Origin: Neptuniibacter sp.
GTDB lineage: Bacteria > Pseudomonadota > Gammaproteobacteria > Pseudomonadales > Balneatricaceae
Direction: 5' to 3'
DNA length: 39,845 nt
NCBI RefSeq assembly: GCF_024231755.1
Contig: NZ_JAAEQH010000135.1
Coordinates: 1 to 39,845 of the forward strand
Shown here: one piece after another, positions 16,776-25,471 of the stretch
Numbering within the stretch: the stretch's first letter is position 1
How the letters are laid out: the number at the start of each line of letters is the position of its first letter
The notes under the pieces: generated by a model
Told to the model about the DNA's origin: nothing
What the model saw: the letters and a program-made list of their open reading frames with translations, nothing else
The model's database searches: none
Translations under genes and position numbers: made by a program

Positions 16776-17939
16776 ATGGCTGATGATATTTCCATCCTTC
16801 GTAAATTTGTTAGCCCAGAAATAATTTTTGGCATAGGCGCAAGACACTCAGTGGCTAATTACGCCAAAAATTTTGGTGCCCGCAGAGTGCTAATAGTTTC
16901 AGATCCCGGGGTCAAAGCAGCGGGTTGGTTAGAAGAGATACAAGACCATTTAACCGAAGAGAATATCGATTGGGTATCTTTTATAGGTGTATCCCCAAAC
17001 CCTCGTACTGAAGAGGTAATGAAAGGTGCTGAGGTTTATCTTGCAAATGACTGCAACGTTATTGTGGCCATTGGTGGCGGTAGCCCAATGGATTGCGCAA
17101 AAGGTATCGGCATTGTCGCCACCAATAAGGGGAGCATCCTTGATTACAACGGTGTAGATACAATCGGTTCCCCTATTCCGCCACTGGTTTTTATCCCAAC
17201 CACTGCTGGGTCATCTGCAGATGTATCACAATTTGCAATTATTTCGGACCCGATAGAAAGAGTTAAATTCTCAATTATCTCAAAAACCATTGTCCCTGAT
17301 GTAGCTTTGATTGACCCCGAAACCGCCTCTTCAATGGACTCTTTTTTAACCGCCTGTACCGGTATAGATGCCCTGGTCCATGCTATTGAAGCCTTTGTCT
17401 CAACCGGAGCAGGCCCACTGACTGATATGCATGCACTTGATGCGATCAGACTTATCAATGAAAACTTGCCTGCCCTATTGATGACTCCAGATGATCTGCA
17501 CTTACGAGAGCAGATAATGCTCGGTTCTATGAAAGCAGGGCTGGCTTTTTCCAATGCTATTCTTGGCGCTGTTCACGCCATGTCACATTCATTAGGTGGC
17601 TACCTGGATCTACCACATGGCTTATGTAATGCCATGCTACTTGAACATGTGATTGCCTATAACTACCCCAATGCTAAGGATCGATTTAAGATCATAGCGG
17701 AGACAATGAATGTTGATACACGTGGTTTAACATCCGAACAAATCAAACAACGCTTAATGCAACAGGTTATTCTGTTGAAGCAACAGGTAGGCATCAATCA
17801 GACCCTCACCGTTAACGGCGTGCACCGCACCGACATTCCTATTCTGTCTGACCACGCACTGGTTGACCCATGCCTACTGACCAACCCTCGCCCTTCCAAT
17901 AAACGTGATTTAGCAACTGTTTATGAAGAAGCACTCTGA
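16776..17939 (+). CDS. ercA: ErcA-like iron-containing alcohol dehydrogenase
   Basis: A 387-residue group III iron-containing alcohol dehydrogenase. The N-terminus (ILRKFVSPEIIFGIGARHS) and the metal site region (AVHAMSHSLGGYLDLPHGLCNAM) are those of ErcA, a protein described as regulatory in ethanol-oxidation control of pseudomonads. The GGGSPMD nucleotide motif is present. Metal ligands are visible: Asp and His of 'DALVHAIEA', His of 'MSHSLGG' and His of 'LPHG'. The start at 16776 matches family members; an ATG four codons earlier is possible. Its last 17 bases overlap the following PAS-GGDEF-EAL gene, which suggests tight translational coupling. No PQQ alcohol dehydrogenase gene is in the window. 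Confidence 0.88.
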   Translation: MADDISILRKFVSPEIIFGIGARHSVANYAKNFGARRVLIVSDPGVKAAGWLEEIQDHLTEENIDWVSFIGVSPNPRTEEVMKGAEVYLANDCNVIVAIGGGSPMDCAKGIGIVATNKGSILDYNGVDTIGSPIPPLVFIPTTAGSSADVSQFAIISDPIERVKFSIISKTIVPDVALIDPETASSMDSFLTACTGIDALVHAIEAFVSTGAGPLTDMHALDAIRLINENLPALLMTPDDLHLREQIMLGSMKAGLAFSNAILGAVHAMSHSLGGYLDLPHGLCNAMLLEHVIAYNYPNAKDRFKIIAETMNVDTRGLTSEQIKQRLMQQVILLKQQVGINQTLTVNGVHRTDIPILSDHALVDPCLLTNPRPSNKRDLATVYEEAL

Positions 17940-20085
17940 AGCTCAAACCGATGTTAAAAGTTTATTGGGGCTGGGAGATCAATCAACCCGGAAAAGTTAT
18001 TACGCCGAGTTAGAAGCTAATCTAGATGAATTAGAACGGGAAAAGAACAAATACAAAAGTCTCTTCGACCATGCATTACACGGCATCTTCCAGGCAGATT
18101 TAGATGGCAAAATTCTCAACGCCAATAAAGCAATGGCGTCCATGTGCGGATATGACACTCCAGATACTTTCAAAAATAAGCACAGGAATCTGAAGGATGA
18201 GCTTTTTTACTCAAAAGAAGAATTCCTGCGCTTTAAAAAAATGCTTTTACAAAACAAGCAAATAGATAGTTTTGAAACAACATTCCACACCCACCTCTCG
18301 GATAACCAGCAAATTGTTGTCAGTATTTCCGCAATTTTAAAAGATCAGCCAGATCAACTGATCGAGTGTTTTGTTAAAGACATAACCACGTTAAAAGAGG
18401 CTGAACGTGAGCTTCTGATAGCCGCTACAGCCTTCGATTCTCAAGAAGGGATGATGATCACTAATCACAAACGTGAAATTCTTCGAGTGAATAACGCTTT
18501 CTGCCGAATCACAGGTTATACCGCCGAAGAGGTTATTGGAAAAACACCCAAGCTTCTTCAATCGGGACAACACAGTCCTCTTTTTTATAAACGCATGAAT
18601 GATACTCTGAGTTTAAAAAAATACTGGCAAGGAGAAATATGGAACAGAAGAAAATCGGGTGAAATTTTTCCAGAATACTTAACCATAACAGCCGTTGAGT
18701 CAGATGAAGGAAATATCAGTCACTACGTGGCAGCCTTCACCGATGTTACACAGATAAAAGAGAGTGAAGCCAAAATACACCACCTGGCATATTACGATAC
18801 ACTGACAGGCCTGCCTAATCGTCAGTCATTGATGGAAAAACTGACCTCTCTTCTTAAACGCACATCGCGTTCCCAAAGAAACGGTGCTCTGCTATTTATA
18901 GATCTGGACAATTTTAAAAACGTAAACGATACCCACGGTCACTCGACAGGTGATCTTCTACTGAAACATGTGGCAAACCGGCTCAAAGAAACCGTTCGCG
19001 AAACAGATATTGTGGCCCGGCTGGGCGGTGATGAATTCATTATCGTGCTTGAAGATATTGGGGATGATGACGAAGCGATCAATGAAAATGTCCGGCATGT
19101 CATTAACAATATCAGTGAACTGTTTAGTAAAAGCATTATTCTCGACCAGTTTGAATACCACGCCTCCTGCAGCATTGGCGTCACACCATTTAAAGGAGGA
19201 GAAACCGCTGATGATGTTATGAAACGCGGTGACATGGCGATGTATCAGGCTAAGTGGTCAGGTAAAAATACCTGCAGGTTCTACGACCCGGAAATTTTAG
19301 TCCCACAGTTTCACATGGCAGAGCTTGAACTTGAGCTACGAAATGCCCTGCCGAAAGACCAATTCACCCTCTATTATCAGCCGCAATACAACACTGAAAA
19401 TCTGACCGGCGCTGAGGTATTAATTCGCTGGATACACCCAGAACGAGGCATAATATCTCCAGCCGAATTTATCCCCATCGCTGAAGAAACTGGATTAATC
19501 GTACCCATCGGATGGTGGATACTTGAATCAGCATGTAACCAGCTAAAAGAGTGGTCCCGCTCTGATGAGACTAAGCACCTCCAACTGTCGGTTAATGTTA
19601 GTGCCCGACAATTTAGTCAGATTAACTTTGTCGAAGAAACCATAGATATTCTGGAACGAACTGAGATTGATCCAAACTTGTTAAAGTTGGAACTAACCGA
19701 AACGGTTGTCCTGACTGATGTGGATGAAACCATAGCGAAAATGAACGAGCTTCGCTTATTTGGAATTCGCTTTTCACTGGATGATTTCGGTACCGGTTAC
19801 TCATCCTTGAGCCATCTCAAAAAGCTTCCGCTCGAACAACTGAAAATCGACCAGTCGTTTGTAAGAGATATCACAACTGATCCTGATGATGCCGAGATCG
19901 TGCAAACCATTATCGCCATGTCTTACAACCTTGGATTAAGCGTAATTGCAGAAGGTGTAGAAACTCAGAAACAAAAAGAGTTTCTTGAACTATCCCGTTG
20001 TAAAAACTTTCAGGGCTATCTGCTAGGAAAACCGATGCCAATAAATGAATTCACCGCCAACTGCATCCCAGCTGCTAAGACATAA
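17923..20085 (+). CDS. PAS-PAS-GGDEF-EAL cyclic di-GMP enzyme
   Basis: A 720-residue cytoplasmic signalling protein without membrane helices. PAS 1 is about 42-160, PAS 2 about 162-282. The GGDEF domain (about 285-455) has an intact GGDEF at 368-372 and an RETD inhibitory site at 359-362. The EAL domain (about 463-715) has EVL at 498-500 in place of EAL, plus NVSARQF, ELTET, DDFGTGYSSL, KIDQSFV, AEGVET and GYLLGKP, so both cyclase and phosphodiesterase could be active. The start overlaps ercA by 17 bases. The PAS domains probably read a redox or ligand signal linked to the ErcA partner. The N-terminal 40 residues are a likely coiled coil. Confidence 0.94.
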   Translation: MKKHSEAQTDVKSLLGLGDQSTRKSYYAELEANLDELEREKNKYKSLFDHALHGIFQADLDGKILNANKAMASMCGYDTPDTFKNKHRNLKDELFYSKEEFLRFKKMLLQNKQIDSFETTFHTHLSDNQQIVVSISAILKDQPDQLIECFVKDITTLKEAERELLIAATAFDSQEGMMITNHKREILRVNNAFCRITGYTAEEVIGKTPKLLQSGQHSPLFYKRMNDTLSLKKYWQGEIWNRRKSGEIFPEYLTITAVESDEGNISHYVAAFTDVTQIKESEAKIHHLAYYDTLTGLPNRQSLMEKLTSLLKRTSRSQRNGALLFIDLDNFKNVNDTHGHSTGDLLLKHVANRLKETVRETDIVARLGGDEFIIVLEDIGDDDEAINENVRHVINNISELFSKSIILDQFEYHASCSIGVTPFKGGETADDVMKRGDMAMYQAKWSGKNTCRFYDPEILVPQFHMAELELELRNALPKDQFTLYYQPQYNTENLTGAEVLIRWIHPERGIISPAEFIPIAEETGLIVPIGWWILESACNQLKEWSRSDETKHLQLSVNVSARQFSQINFVEETIDILERTEIDPNLLKLELTETVVLTDVDETIAKMNELRLFGIRFSLDDFGTGYSSLSHLKKLPLEQLKIDQSFVRDITTDPDDAEIVQTIIAMSYNLGLSVIAEGVETQKQKEFLELSRCKNFQGYLLGKPMPINEFTANCIPAAKT

Positions 20086-20222
20086 CCGTAGCAGCTATAG
20101 CTAATTAGACCAGTACACCATCATCCTATAGTGATGAATGTATCTCAGCCCACCCAGGCAAACAGCCAAAGTACTGCAATCTAGGCTACGCTTATCCTTA
20201 GAAATTGCTTGCGGAGGCAATT

Positions 20223-21167
20223 ATGAGCATCAAAGTAGCCATCACTCAGAAGCCACCCGTTTTACTGGATTTGGAAGCATCAATAACTAGAGCACTGGAG
20301 GTTATTGATGAAGCAGCATCCAATGGAGCTCAACTTATCGTTTTTCCAGAAGCTTACCTCCCCGGTTATCCAACCTGGATCTGGAGAATCAGCCCAGGCA
20401 AAGACATGGCTTTGGGTAACACTCTTCACTCAAAGCTGAGAGAAAACTCTGTAGATCTCAATTCAAACGATCTGGACAGGATTCGTGAAGCGGCCCGCGA
20501 GCATGGGGTTGTCATCGTGATGGGCATGAACGAGAGAGATTCCTGTTTCAGTGGAACAACTCTATTCAATTCTCTAGTCATCATTGGCACTGATGGCAAT
20601 ATTCTCAATCATCACCGGAAAATGATGCCAACCAACCCAGAAAGAATGGTGTGGGGAATGGGTGATGCCTCAGGGCTCAAGGTGGTAGAGACTCCTTATG
20701 GTCGTATTGGCACATTAATATGCTGGGAAAACTATATGCCCCTAGCACGCTACTCCCTGTTCGCCCAAGACATCGATATCTATGTCGCCCCCACTTGGGA
20801 CAGTGGTGATACCTGGATCTCATCCATGAACCACATCTCCCGCGAAGGTGGCTGCTGGGTACTCAGCACTGCAACTGCAATGACAGGGTCAGATGTTCCG
20901 GATGACTTCCCAGAGAGGGAATCACTGTTTGATTCAGAAGAGTGGATCAACCCAGGTGATGCTGCTGTTATAAAACCTTTTGGAGGCGTTGTAGCCGGCC
21001 CGATGCATAAAGAGAAAGCAATTCTATACACCGATATTGATCTGGAAGAAGCGCGTCGCTCTCGTAAAGCTCTGGATGTATCGGGTCACTATAACCGCCC
21101 TGATATTTTCCATCTGGAAGTAGATAGAAGTTCAAAACCACCAATCAGTTTTTTTGATAACGACTAA
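20223..21167 (+). CDS. Nitrilase-family carbon-nitrogen hydrolase
   Basis: A 314-residue soluble enzyme of the nitrilase branch, converting nitriles to carboxylic acids and ammonia. Catalytic Glu43 (FPEAYLPGYP), Lys133 (HHRKMMPTNPERM) and Cys167 (LICWENYMPLAR) are all in place; the CWEN and PTNPER segments favour a true nitrilase over an amidase or beta-ureidopropionase. The ATG at 20223 follows GGAGG; an upstream TTG is less likely. Substrate cannot be read, but aryl- or heteroaryl-acetonitriles are a candidate given the downstream malonate and aromatic genes. It converges with the carboxymuconolactone-decarboxylase-like gene; GGAAGT/ACTTCC at 21212-21233 could be a weak shared terminator. 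Confidence 0.9.
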   Translation: MSIKVAITQKPPVLLDLEASITRALEVIDEAASNGAQLIVFPEAYLPGYPTWIWRISPGKDMALGNTLHSKLRENSVDLNSNDLDRIREAAREHGVVIVMGMNERDSCFSGTTLFNSLVIIGTDGNILNHHRKMMPTNPERMVWGMGDASGLKVVETPYGRIGTLICWENYMPLARYSLFAQDIDIYVAPTWDSGDTWISSMNHISREGGCWVLSTATAMTGSDVPDDFPERESLFDSEEWINPGDAAVIKPFGGVVAGPMHKEKAILYTDIDLEEARRSRKALDVSGHYNRPDIFHLEVDRSSKPPISFFDND

Positions 21168-21225
21168 ACCGCCTATCCTGAGGCAAAACTGATACCCCTA
21201 TGTTGGAGTGTGGAAGTGTTACCCG

Positions 21226-21606
21226 TTACTTCCCTTCATACTCTTCAATTACCTCCTTGGCTGCCCGAAATGCTTCCTGAGCAGCAGGTGCGCCACAATA
21301 AACAATTGAGTGCAGTAAAACCTCTTTAATCTCTTCTGGTGAGCAACCATTATTCAGTGCCCCACGAACATGACCTTTAAGCTCCGTCGGCGCTTTTAAG
21401 GCCGCTAACATTGCAATAGTTACCAAAGACCGGGTACTACGAGGTAAACCATCACGTTGCCAGGTACTTCCCCATGCATGTTCGTTGATCCAGTCTTGCA
21501 GATCCTGAGTGGTCTCATTGGTGTTATCGATAGCACGCTGGACAAACGCTTCGCCCATCACCTCAGTACGGACTTTTAAACCGTTTTCATAATCTTCTCT
21601 GGACAC
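21226..21606 (-). CDS. Carboxymuconolactone decarboxylase family protein
   Basis: A 126-residue helical protein of the CMD/AhpD superfamily, close to PcaC in layout (ends with 'GCSPEEIKEVLLHSIVYCGAPAAQEAFRAAKEVIEEYE'-type segment at about 88-123). PcaC decarboxylates 4-carboxymuconolactone in the protocatechuate branch, but no other pca gene is present, so a different lactone or a gamma-carboxy acid is possible. The GTG start has AGGTGA upstream. It is transcribed from the same strand as matB but is separated from it by a large hairpin, so it may have its own promoter. Confidence 0.88.
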   Translation of the reverse strand: MSREDYENGLKVRTEVMGEAFVQRAIDNTNETTQDLQDWINEHAWGSTWQRDGLPRSTRSLVTIAMLAALKAPTELKGHVRGALNNGCSPEEIKEVLLHSIVYCGAPAAQEAFRAAKEVIEEYEGK

Positions 21607-21742
21607 AACTCACCTGCTTCAATATTTGCTATGAATGATTTTGGCGAATAAATGTATCTGTATAAGTCTAAGAAGACAATGAAAGCCATGGTGTCAGGAG
21701 GTTAAGAAATGAGGGATAGAGAAAGGCTATTCCCTAGAAACT

Positions 21743-21793
21743 GAACAACAGGTAAGCACCCTATGCCACCGGGTGTTGACTTACCTGTTGTTC
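21743..21793. repeat. Long inverted repeat between matB and the CMD-like gene
   Basis: A 14-base arm at 21743-21756 (GAACAACAGGTAAG) is perfectly complementary to 21780-21793, and CACCC at 21757-21761 pairs with GGGTG at 21771-21775, leaving a four-base bulge and a nine-base loop. It lies about 30 bases past the matB stop on the minus strand, so it may end the matB transcript. No T-run follows, and the size and perfection suggest a mobile palindromic repeat as an alternative. Confidence 0.65.
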
Positions 21794-21823
21794 ATCACGA
21801 AGGAATTCGTGGCCGATTGTGAA

Positions 21824-23347
21824 TTAGCTTTGATAACCTTTTTGACCGTACAGATCACGCAATACGTTCTTCTGCACTTTGCCCATGGTATTACGTGGCA
21901 ACTCGGCTAGGTAAACAATACGTCGAGGCACTTTGAAACCAGCAAGATTACCCTTACAGATCTCAATAATTTGCTCGTCGCGAACATCAACCATCAGATC
22001 GGTTTTCACAATCGCAGCTGCCACGCCCTCGCCAAAATCAGGGTGTTCAAAGGCAAATACTGCTGATTCGTCGATATGCTCGATATCATTCAGCACCATT
22101 TCCACTTCCTTAGGGTAAATGTTGTAACCACCACTGATGATCAAATCCTTAGAGCGGCCAACAATGCTGACATAACCCTGATCATCAATTTTGCCTAGGT
22201 CTCCAGTGATAAAGAAACCGTCATCGGTAAACTCTTCTGCAGTTTTCTCCGGCATACGCCAGTATCCCTGGAATACGTTTGGTCCTTTAACCTGCAAGCT
22301 ACCCACTTCGCCTGCAGCCAACGGGTTATTGTCACCATCCATAATGCGAACTTCAGTACCTGGCAGAGGGAAACCAACAGTACCGGCAATACGTTTGCCA
22401 TCCAGTGGATTAGACGTATTCATACCGGTTTCGGTCATACCATAACGCTCAAGAATTGCTTTACCGGTACGCTGTTCAAACTCTTCAAAAGTCTCTTCTA
22501 ACAGTGGTGCTGAGCCTGAGATAAACAGACGTACATTGGCTGCTAACTCTTTAGTGAACCCCTTCTCTGCTAGCAAGCGGGTGTAGAAGGTTGGAACACC
22601 CATCATCACGGTCGCATTAGGAAGCTCTTCCAATACCTTGTTCGCATCAAATTTACTGTAGAAGATCATCTCGCTAGCGTTGAGTAGTGCACATGAACAC
22701 GCGACGAATAAACCATGCACGTGGAAAATTGGCAGTGCATGCAGCAGAACATCCCCCTCTTTCCATCCCCAGTAATCAAGAAGCACACGTCCATTGCTCA
22801 GCAGATTGCTGTGACTGATCATCGCACCTTTTGGACGGCCAGTGGTTCCGGATGTGTAGAGGATAGCAGCCAGATCATTTTCGCCTCGCTCTACGGTAGT
22901 AAACACTTTCGGCATAGAATCAGCAGCATCACAAATAGAGCCAACGCTATCTTCATCCAGTGTGTACAGTTTGAAGCCCGCAGTCACTTGCTGGTTGATC
23001 TCAGAGAAAGTCTCTACCTGCTTAGAAGAGCAGACAACAAAGGCCGGCTCAGCGTTTTCGACGAAATACTTTAACTCGGATTTCGTATAAGCGGTGTTCA
23101 TCGGCAGATAGGTACCGCCAGACTGCAAAACACCCAGATAGATAGCTAAAGCCTCAGCACCCTTTTCAACCTGAACAGCAACTCGGTCCCCTGGCTCAAG
23201 ACCCTGCTCCGTCAATAGTGATGCATATTGTGCAGCACGTTCAGCAAGATCATTAAAGGTCCACTTCAAGCCTGTTTCAGGCATACGTAACGCTACTCGA
23301 TCCCCGGCCTGGGAAAACTTTTCAGATAGTGCCTGATATAAATTCAC
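21824..23347 (-). CDS. matB: Malonate-CoA ligase (malonyl-CoA synthetase)
   Basis: A 507-residue adenylate-forming enzyme that makes malonyl-CoA from malonate, ATP and CoA. The length, N-terminus and the 'RYGMTETGM' region are those of MatB. The AMP-binding loop ILYTSGTTGRPKG lies at 163-175, the 'TGDLGKID' hinge near 390 and the catalytic Lys in 'PRNTMGKVQKN' near 490. It starts with GTG, preceded by GAGG. It is divergent from a GntR-type regulator and matA, the usual malonate assimilation set, with two palindromes in the shared promoter. It would feed MatA, which decarboxylates the product to acetyl-CoA. Confidence 0.95.
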   Translation of the reverse strand: MNLYQALSEKFSQAGDRVALRMPETGLKWTFNDLAERAAQYASLLTEQGLEPGDRVAVQVEKGAEALAIYLGVLQSGGTYLPMNTAYTKSELKYFVENAEPAFVVCSSKQVETFSEINQQVTAGFKLYTLDEDSVGSICDAADSMPKVFTTVERGENDLAAILYTSGTTGRPKGAMISHSNLLSNGRVLLDYWGWKEGDVLLHALPIFHVHGLFVACSCALLNASEMIFYSKFDANKVLEELPNATVMMGVPTFYTRLLAEKGFTKELAANVRLFISGSAPLLEETFEEFEQRTGKAILERYGMTETGMNTSNPLDGKRIAGTVGFPLPGTEVRIMDGDNNPLAAGEVGSLQVKGPNVFQGYWRMPEKTAEEFTDDGFFITGDLGKIDDQGYVSIVGRSKDLIISGGYNIYPKEVEMVLNDIEHIDESAVFAFEHPDFGEGVAAAIVKTDLMVDVRDEQIIEICKGNLAGFKVPRRIVYLAELPRNTMGKVQKNVLRDLYGQKGYQS

Positions 23348-23383
23348 GGACTAATCCTCTCTTGTTTTTATTTTCGATTCGTT

Positions 23384-23430
23384 TTGATTGTAATTAATAA
23401 TTACACTACAATGCAATTTCAATTGAAATT
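23384..23430. promoter_or_regulatory. matB/gntR divergent promoter with two palindromic operators
   Basis: A perfect 17-bp palindrome, TGTAATTA-A-TAATTACA (23389-23405), and a perfect 16-bp palindrome, AATTTCAATTGAAATT (23415-23430), lie between the divergent genes. For gntR, TTGATT (23384-23389) and TACAAT (23407-23412) are spaced 17 bases apart, with the first palindrome filling the spacer and the second over the expected start. For matB on the other strand, TTGAAA within the second palindrome and TATTAA within the first are 17 bases apart. This is the layout expected for repression by an autoregulated GntR protein. Both motifs recur upstream of the Rieske oxygenase gene. Confidence 0.8.
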
Positions 23431-23451
23431 TAATTTAAAGCCAATTGTTTT

Positions 23452-24123
23452 ATGAACATAATAAAAAGAAGAGTTCTGTATGAGGAAGTGGCTGAGATAA
23501 TTGCGCGAATGATCTATAGCAGTCAGCTTGAACCTGGCCAGTGGATCGACGAAATGCAGTTATGCGAAGAGCTTGGTATCAGCCGCACCCCATTAAGAGA
23601 AGCATTAAAAGTTCTCGCTTCTGATGGTCTAGTCGAACTAGTACCCCGTAAAGGAGCTTACGTAAAAACGATCAGTACTGAAGAACTGGACGAGCTATTC
23701 CCTATTGTTGCTCTCCTGGAGGGTTTTTGCGCTCAGTTAGCCGCAGAAAACATCTCTGATGAGGAATTGGTCAGACTCCGACACATTCATTCAAACCTTG
23801 AACGCCATGCCGCAGATAAAGATATTGTCCGCTATTATGAAGACAATATTCTGTTTCATGACGCACTCAAAAATATCTCGCGTAACAACTGGTTAGAGCG
23901 TTTAACTCTCGATCTATCCCGTGTCATCCGGCTTGCCCGCCAAAAGCAGTTAAAGCTCGGAGCCCGTTTGCAGCATTCCCTGCAAGAACATCGGGATATT
24001 TTGGCCGCGATCGAAGCCAGAGATGGTGACACCGCCAATAAGGCGATGTCCCTGCATATTCAAAATCAATACGTGGCATTGAAAAACAAGCTGATAGGGA
24101 ACGAACAGGATGAGTTGGATTAA
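23452..24123 (+). CDS. GntR-family regulator (FCD type), probable malonate regulator
   Basis: A 223-residue FadR-subfamily regulator. The N-terminal winged helix is about 8-75 (MQLCEELGISRTPLREALK, then ELVPRKGAYV). The all-helical FCD ligand domain is about 80-215, with metal-site His residues in 'LFHDAL', 'LQEHRDI' and 'MSLHIQN'. By position it is the MatR-type repressor of matB and matA, with malonate or malonyl-CoA as likely inducer. Its 3' end overlaps the matA start by 14 bases. The palindromes in its own promoter suggest autoregulation. Their recurrence upstream of the Rieske gene suggests a wider regulon. Function in malonate control is inference from context. Confidence 0.92.
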   Translation: MNIIKRRVLYEEVAEIIARMIYSSQLEPGQWIDEMQLCEELGISRTPLREALKVLASDGLVELVPRKGAYVKTISTEELDELFPIVALLEGFCAQLAAENISDEELVRLRHIHSNLERHAADKDIVRYYEDNILFHDALKNISRNNWLERLTLDLSRVIRLARQKQLKLGARLQHSLQEHRDILAAIEARDGDTANKAMSLHIQNQYVALKNKLIGNEQDELD

Positions 24124-25471
24124 TCGATTTATCGATTCAGTAACTGATAAAGGTAAAGAGCTACTTCAAGCGGAAGACCCTGATCGTGTAAAAGGCCAGT
24201 ATTCGCTGCAAGAAGACTGTAGTGCACTGCTAACCTATCGAGGGGACGCTACCGCGCTGGCTATGGCGCAGCAGATTCTGGGACGTTATGACAACTCCAG
24301 CGCAGAAGAAAAGCTCTCCTTCTTCCAATACCTGGCGACAGAGATGTCACCAGATTTCAGGTACGTAGCCGAATTAGCACAAAAGCTAGAACAGGATGCT
24401 GATAGTAAAGACTACAAGCAGTTGTTAGCCGCTCTTAATGGTGGTCGGCACATGCTGTTTGAGCTGCTTAACATCCCTGGTTCTGGCACCCAGGCGCTGG
24501 TAAAAATGCGAACAGAACTGCTTGATCTGGTTCCGAAACATCCCGAACTTGCCAGTGTGGATATAGACCTGAAAACCACCTTGGAGGCTTGGTTTAACCG
24601 AGGCTTCCTTGAATTCAGAGAGATCGATTGGCACACTTCAGCGGATATTTTGGAGAAACTGATCAGTTATGAAGCGGTCCATGAGATTCAGGATTGGGCC
24701 GATCTTAAACGGCGTTTATCCGGCGATCGCTCCTGTTTCGCATTTTTCCATCCTGCACTGCCTGATGATCCTTTAATTTTTGTCCAGGTAGGTTTCACTG
24801 AAGAGATCAGCGACCGTATCGACCCGTTCCTGAACCAGGAGCAACCGGTATCTGATCCAGCACGCGCTAACACCGCTATCTTCTACTCTATATCCAACTG
24901 TCAAACCGGTTTACGCGGCATCTCTTTTGGTAACTTCCTGATAAAACAGGTGGTACAGCATATTCAAAAAGAGCGTCCTCAGATAACCCGTTTCTCGACT
25001 CTTTCACCCATCCCAGGTTTAAATCGCGCAGTACAAAAAGGCTACCTGGCAGAAGATGAGTTACAGCAGATCGCCACTCCCTGGCTGACCAGCCTCAACA
25101 AACGTTACGCAGATATGCCTCTGACTGAGTTATTAAGTGAACGTTTCGAGCGCCTGGATGAATCACACGATGATACAGTAAGTTTTCTCAATGAACTGGG
25201 ACTTCACTACCTGACCCAGTTGAAACGTGGCGAAGAACCTTACGATCCTGTAGCACGCTTCCATCTGAGTAATGGTGCATCTATCTACCGGATCAACCCA
25301 TTCGGAAACCGCAAACCTCACGGTATGAAAAGCGCTGCCGGCCTGATGGTTAACTACCTCTACGATCTGGAACGGGTTGAGATGAATCACGAATCGTTTA
25401 AACAAAACGGCACCATCGATATCCATCCCAATTTAACCAAAAGCAAAAGACGGTTACGGGTGTTGTCATGA
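24110..25471 (+). CDS. matA: Malonyl-CoA decarboxylase
   Basis: A 453-residue MCD family enzyme that splits malonyl-CoA to acetyl-CoA and CO2. The N-terminal helical domain is about 1-170 and the GNAT-fold catalytic domain about 175-453. The conserved segments 'YSISNCQTGLRGISFGN' (catalytic Ser region) and 'ARFHLSNGAS' (catalytic His) are present, along with 'FSTLSPIPGL'. Length fits bacterial MatA. The start is inside the gntR gene (14-base overlap) and its stop overlaps the next start (ATGA), so gntR, matA and the next gene form one translationally coupled operon. Confidence 0.96.
   Translation: MSWINRFIDSVTDKGKELLQAEDPDRVKGQYSLQEDCSALLTYRGDATALAMAQQILGRYDNSSAEEKLSFFQYLATEMSPDFRYVAELAQKLEQDADSKDYKQLLAALNGGRHMLFELLNIPGSGTQALVKMRTELLDLVPKHPELASVDIDLKTTLEAWFNRGFLEFREIDWHTSADILEKLISYEAVHEIQDWADLKRRLSGDRSCFAFFHPALPDDPLIFVQVGFTEEISDRIDPFLNQEQPVSDPARANTAIFYSISNCQTGLRGISFGNFLIKQVVQHIQKERPQITRFSTLSPIPGLNRAVQKGYLAEDELQQIATPWLTSLNKRYADMPLTELLSERFERLDESHDDTVSFLNELGLHYLTQLKRGEEPYDPVARFHLSNGASIYRINPFGNRKPHGMKSAAGLMVNYLYDLERVEMNHESFKQNGTIDIHPNLTKSKRRLRVLS

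Noticed and set aside
21226..21606. Assignment as true PcaC of the protocatechuate pathway
   Set aside because: No other pca gene is nearby and the CMD family covers many functions, so only the family is named.
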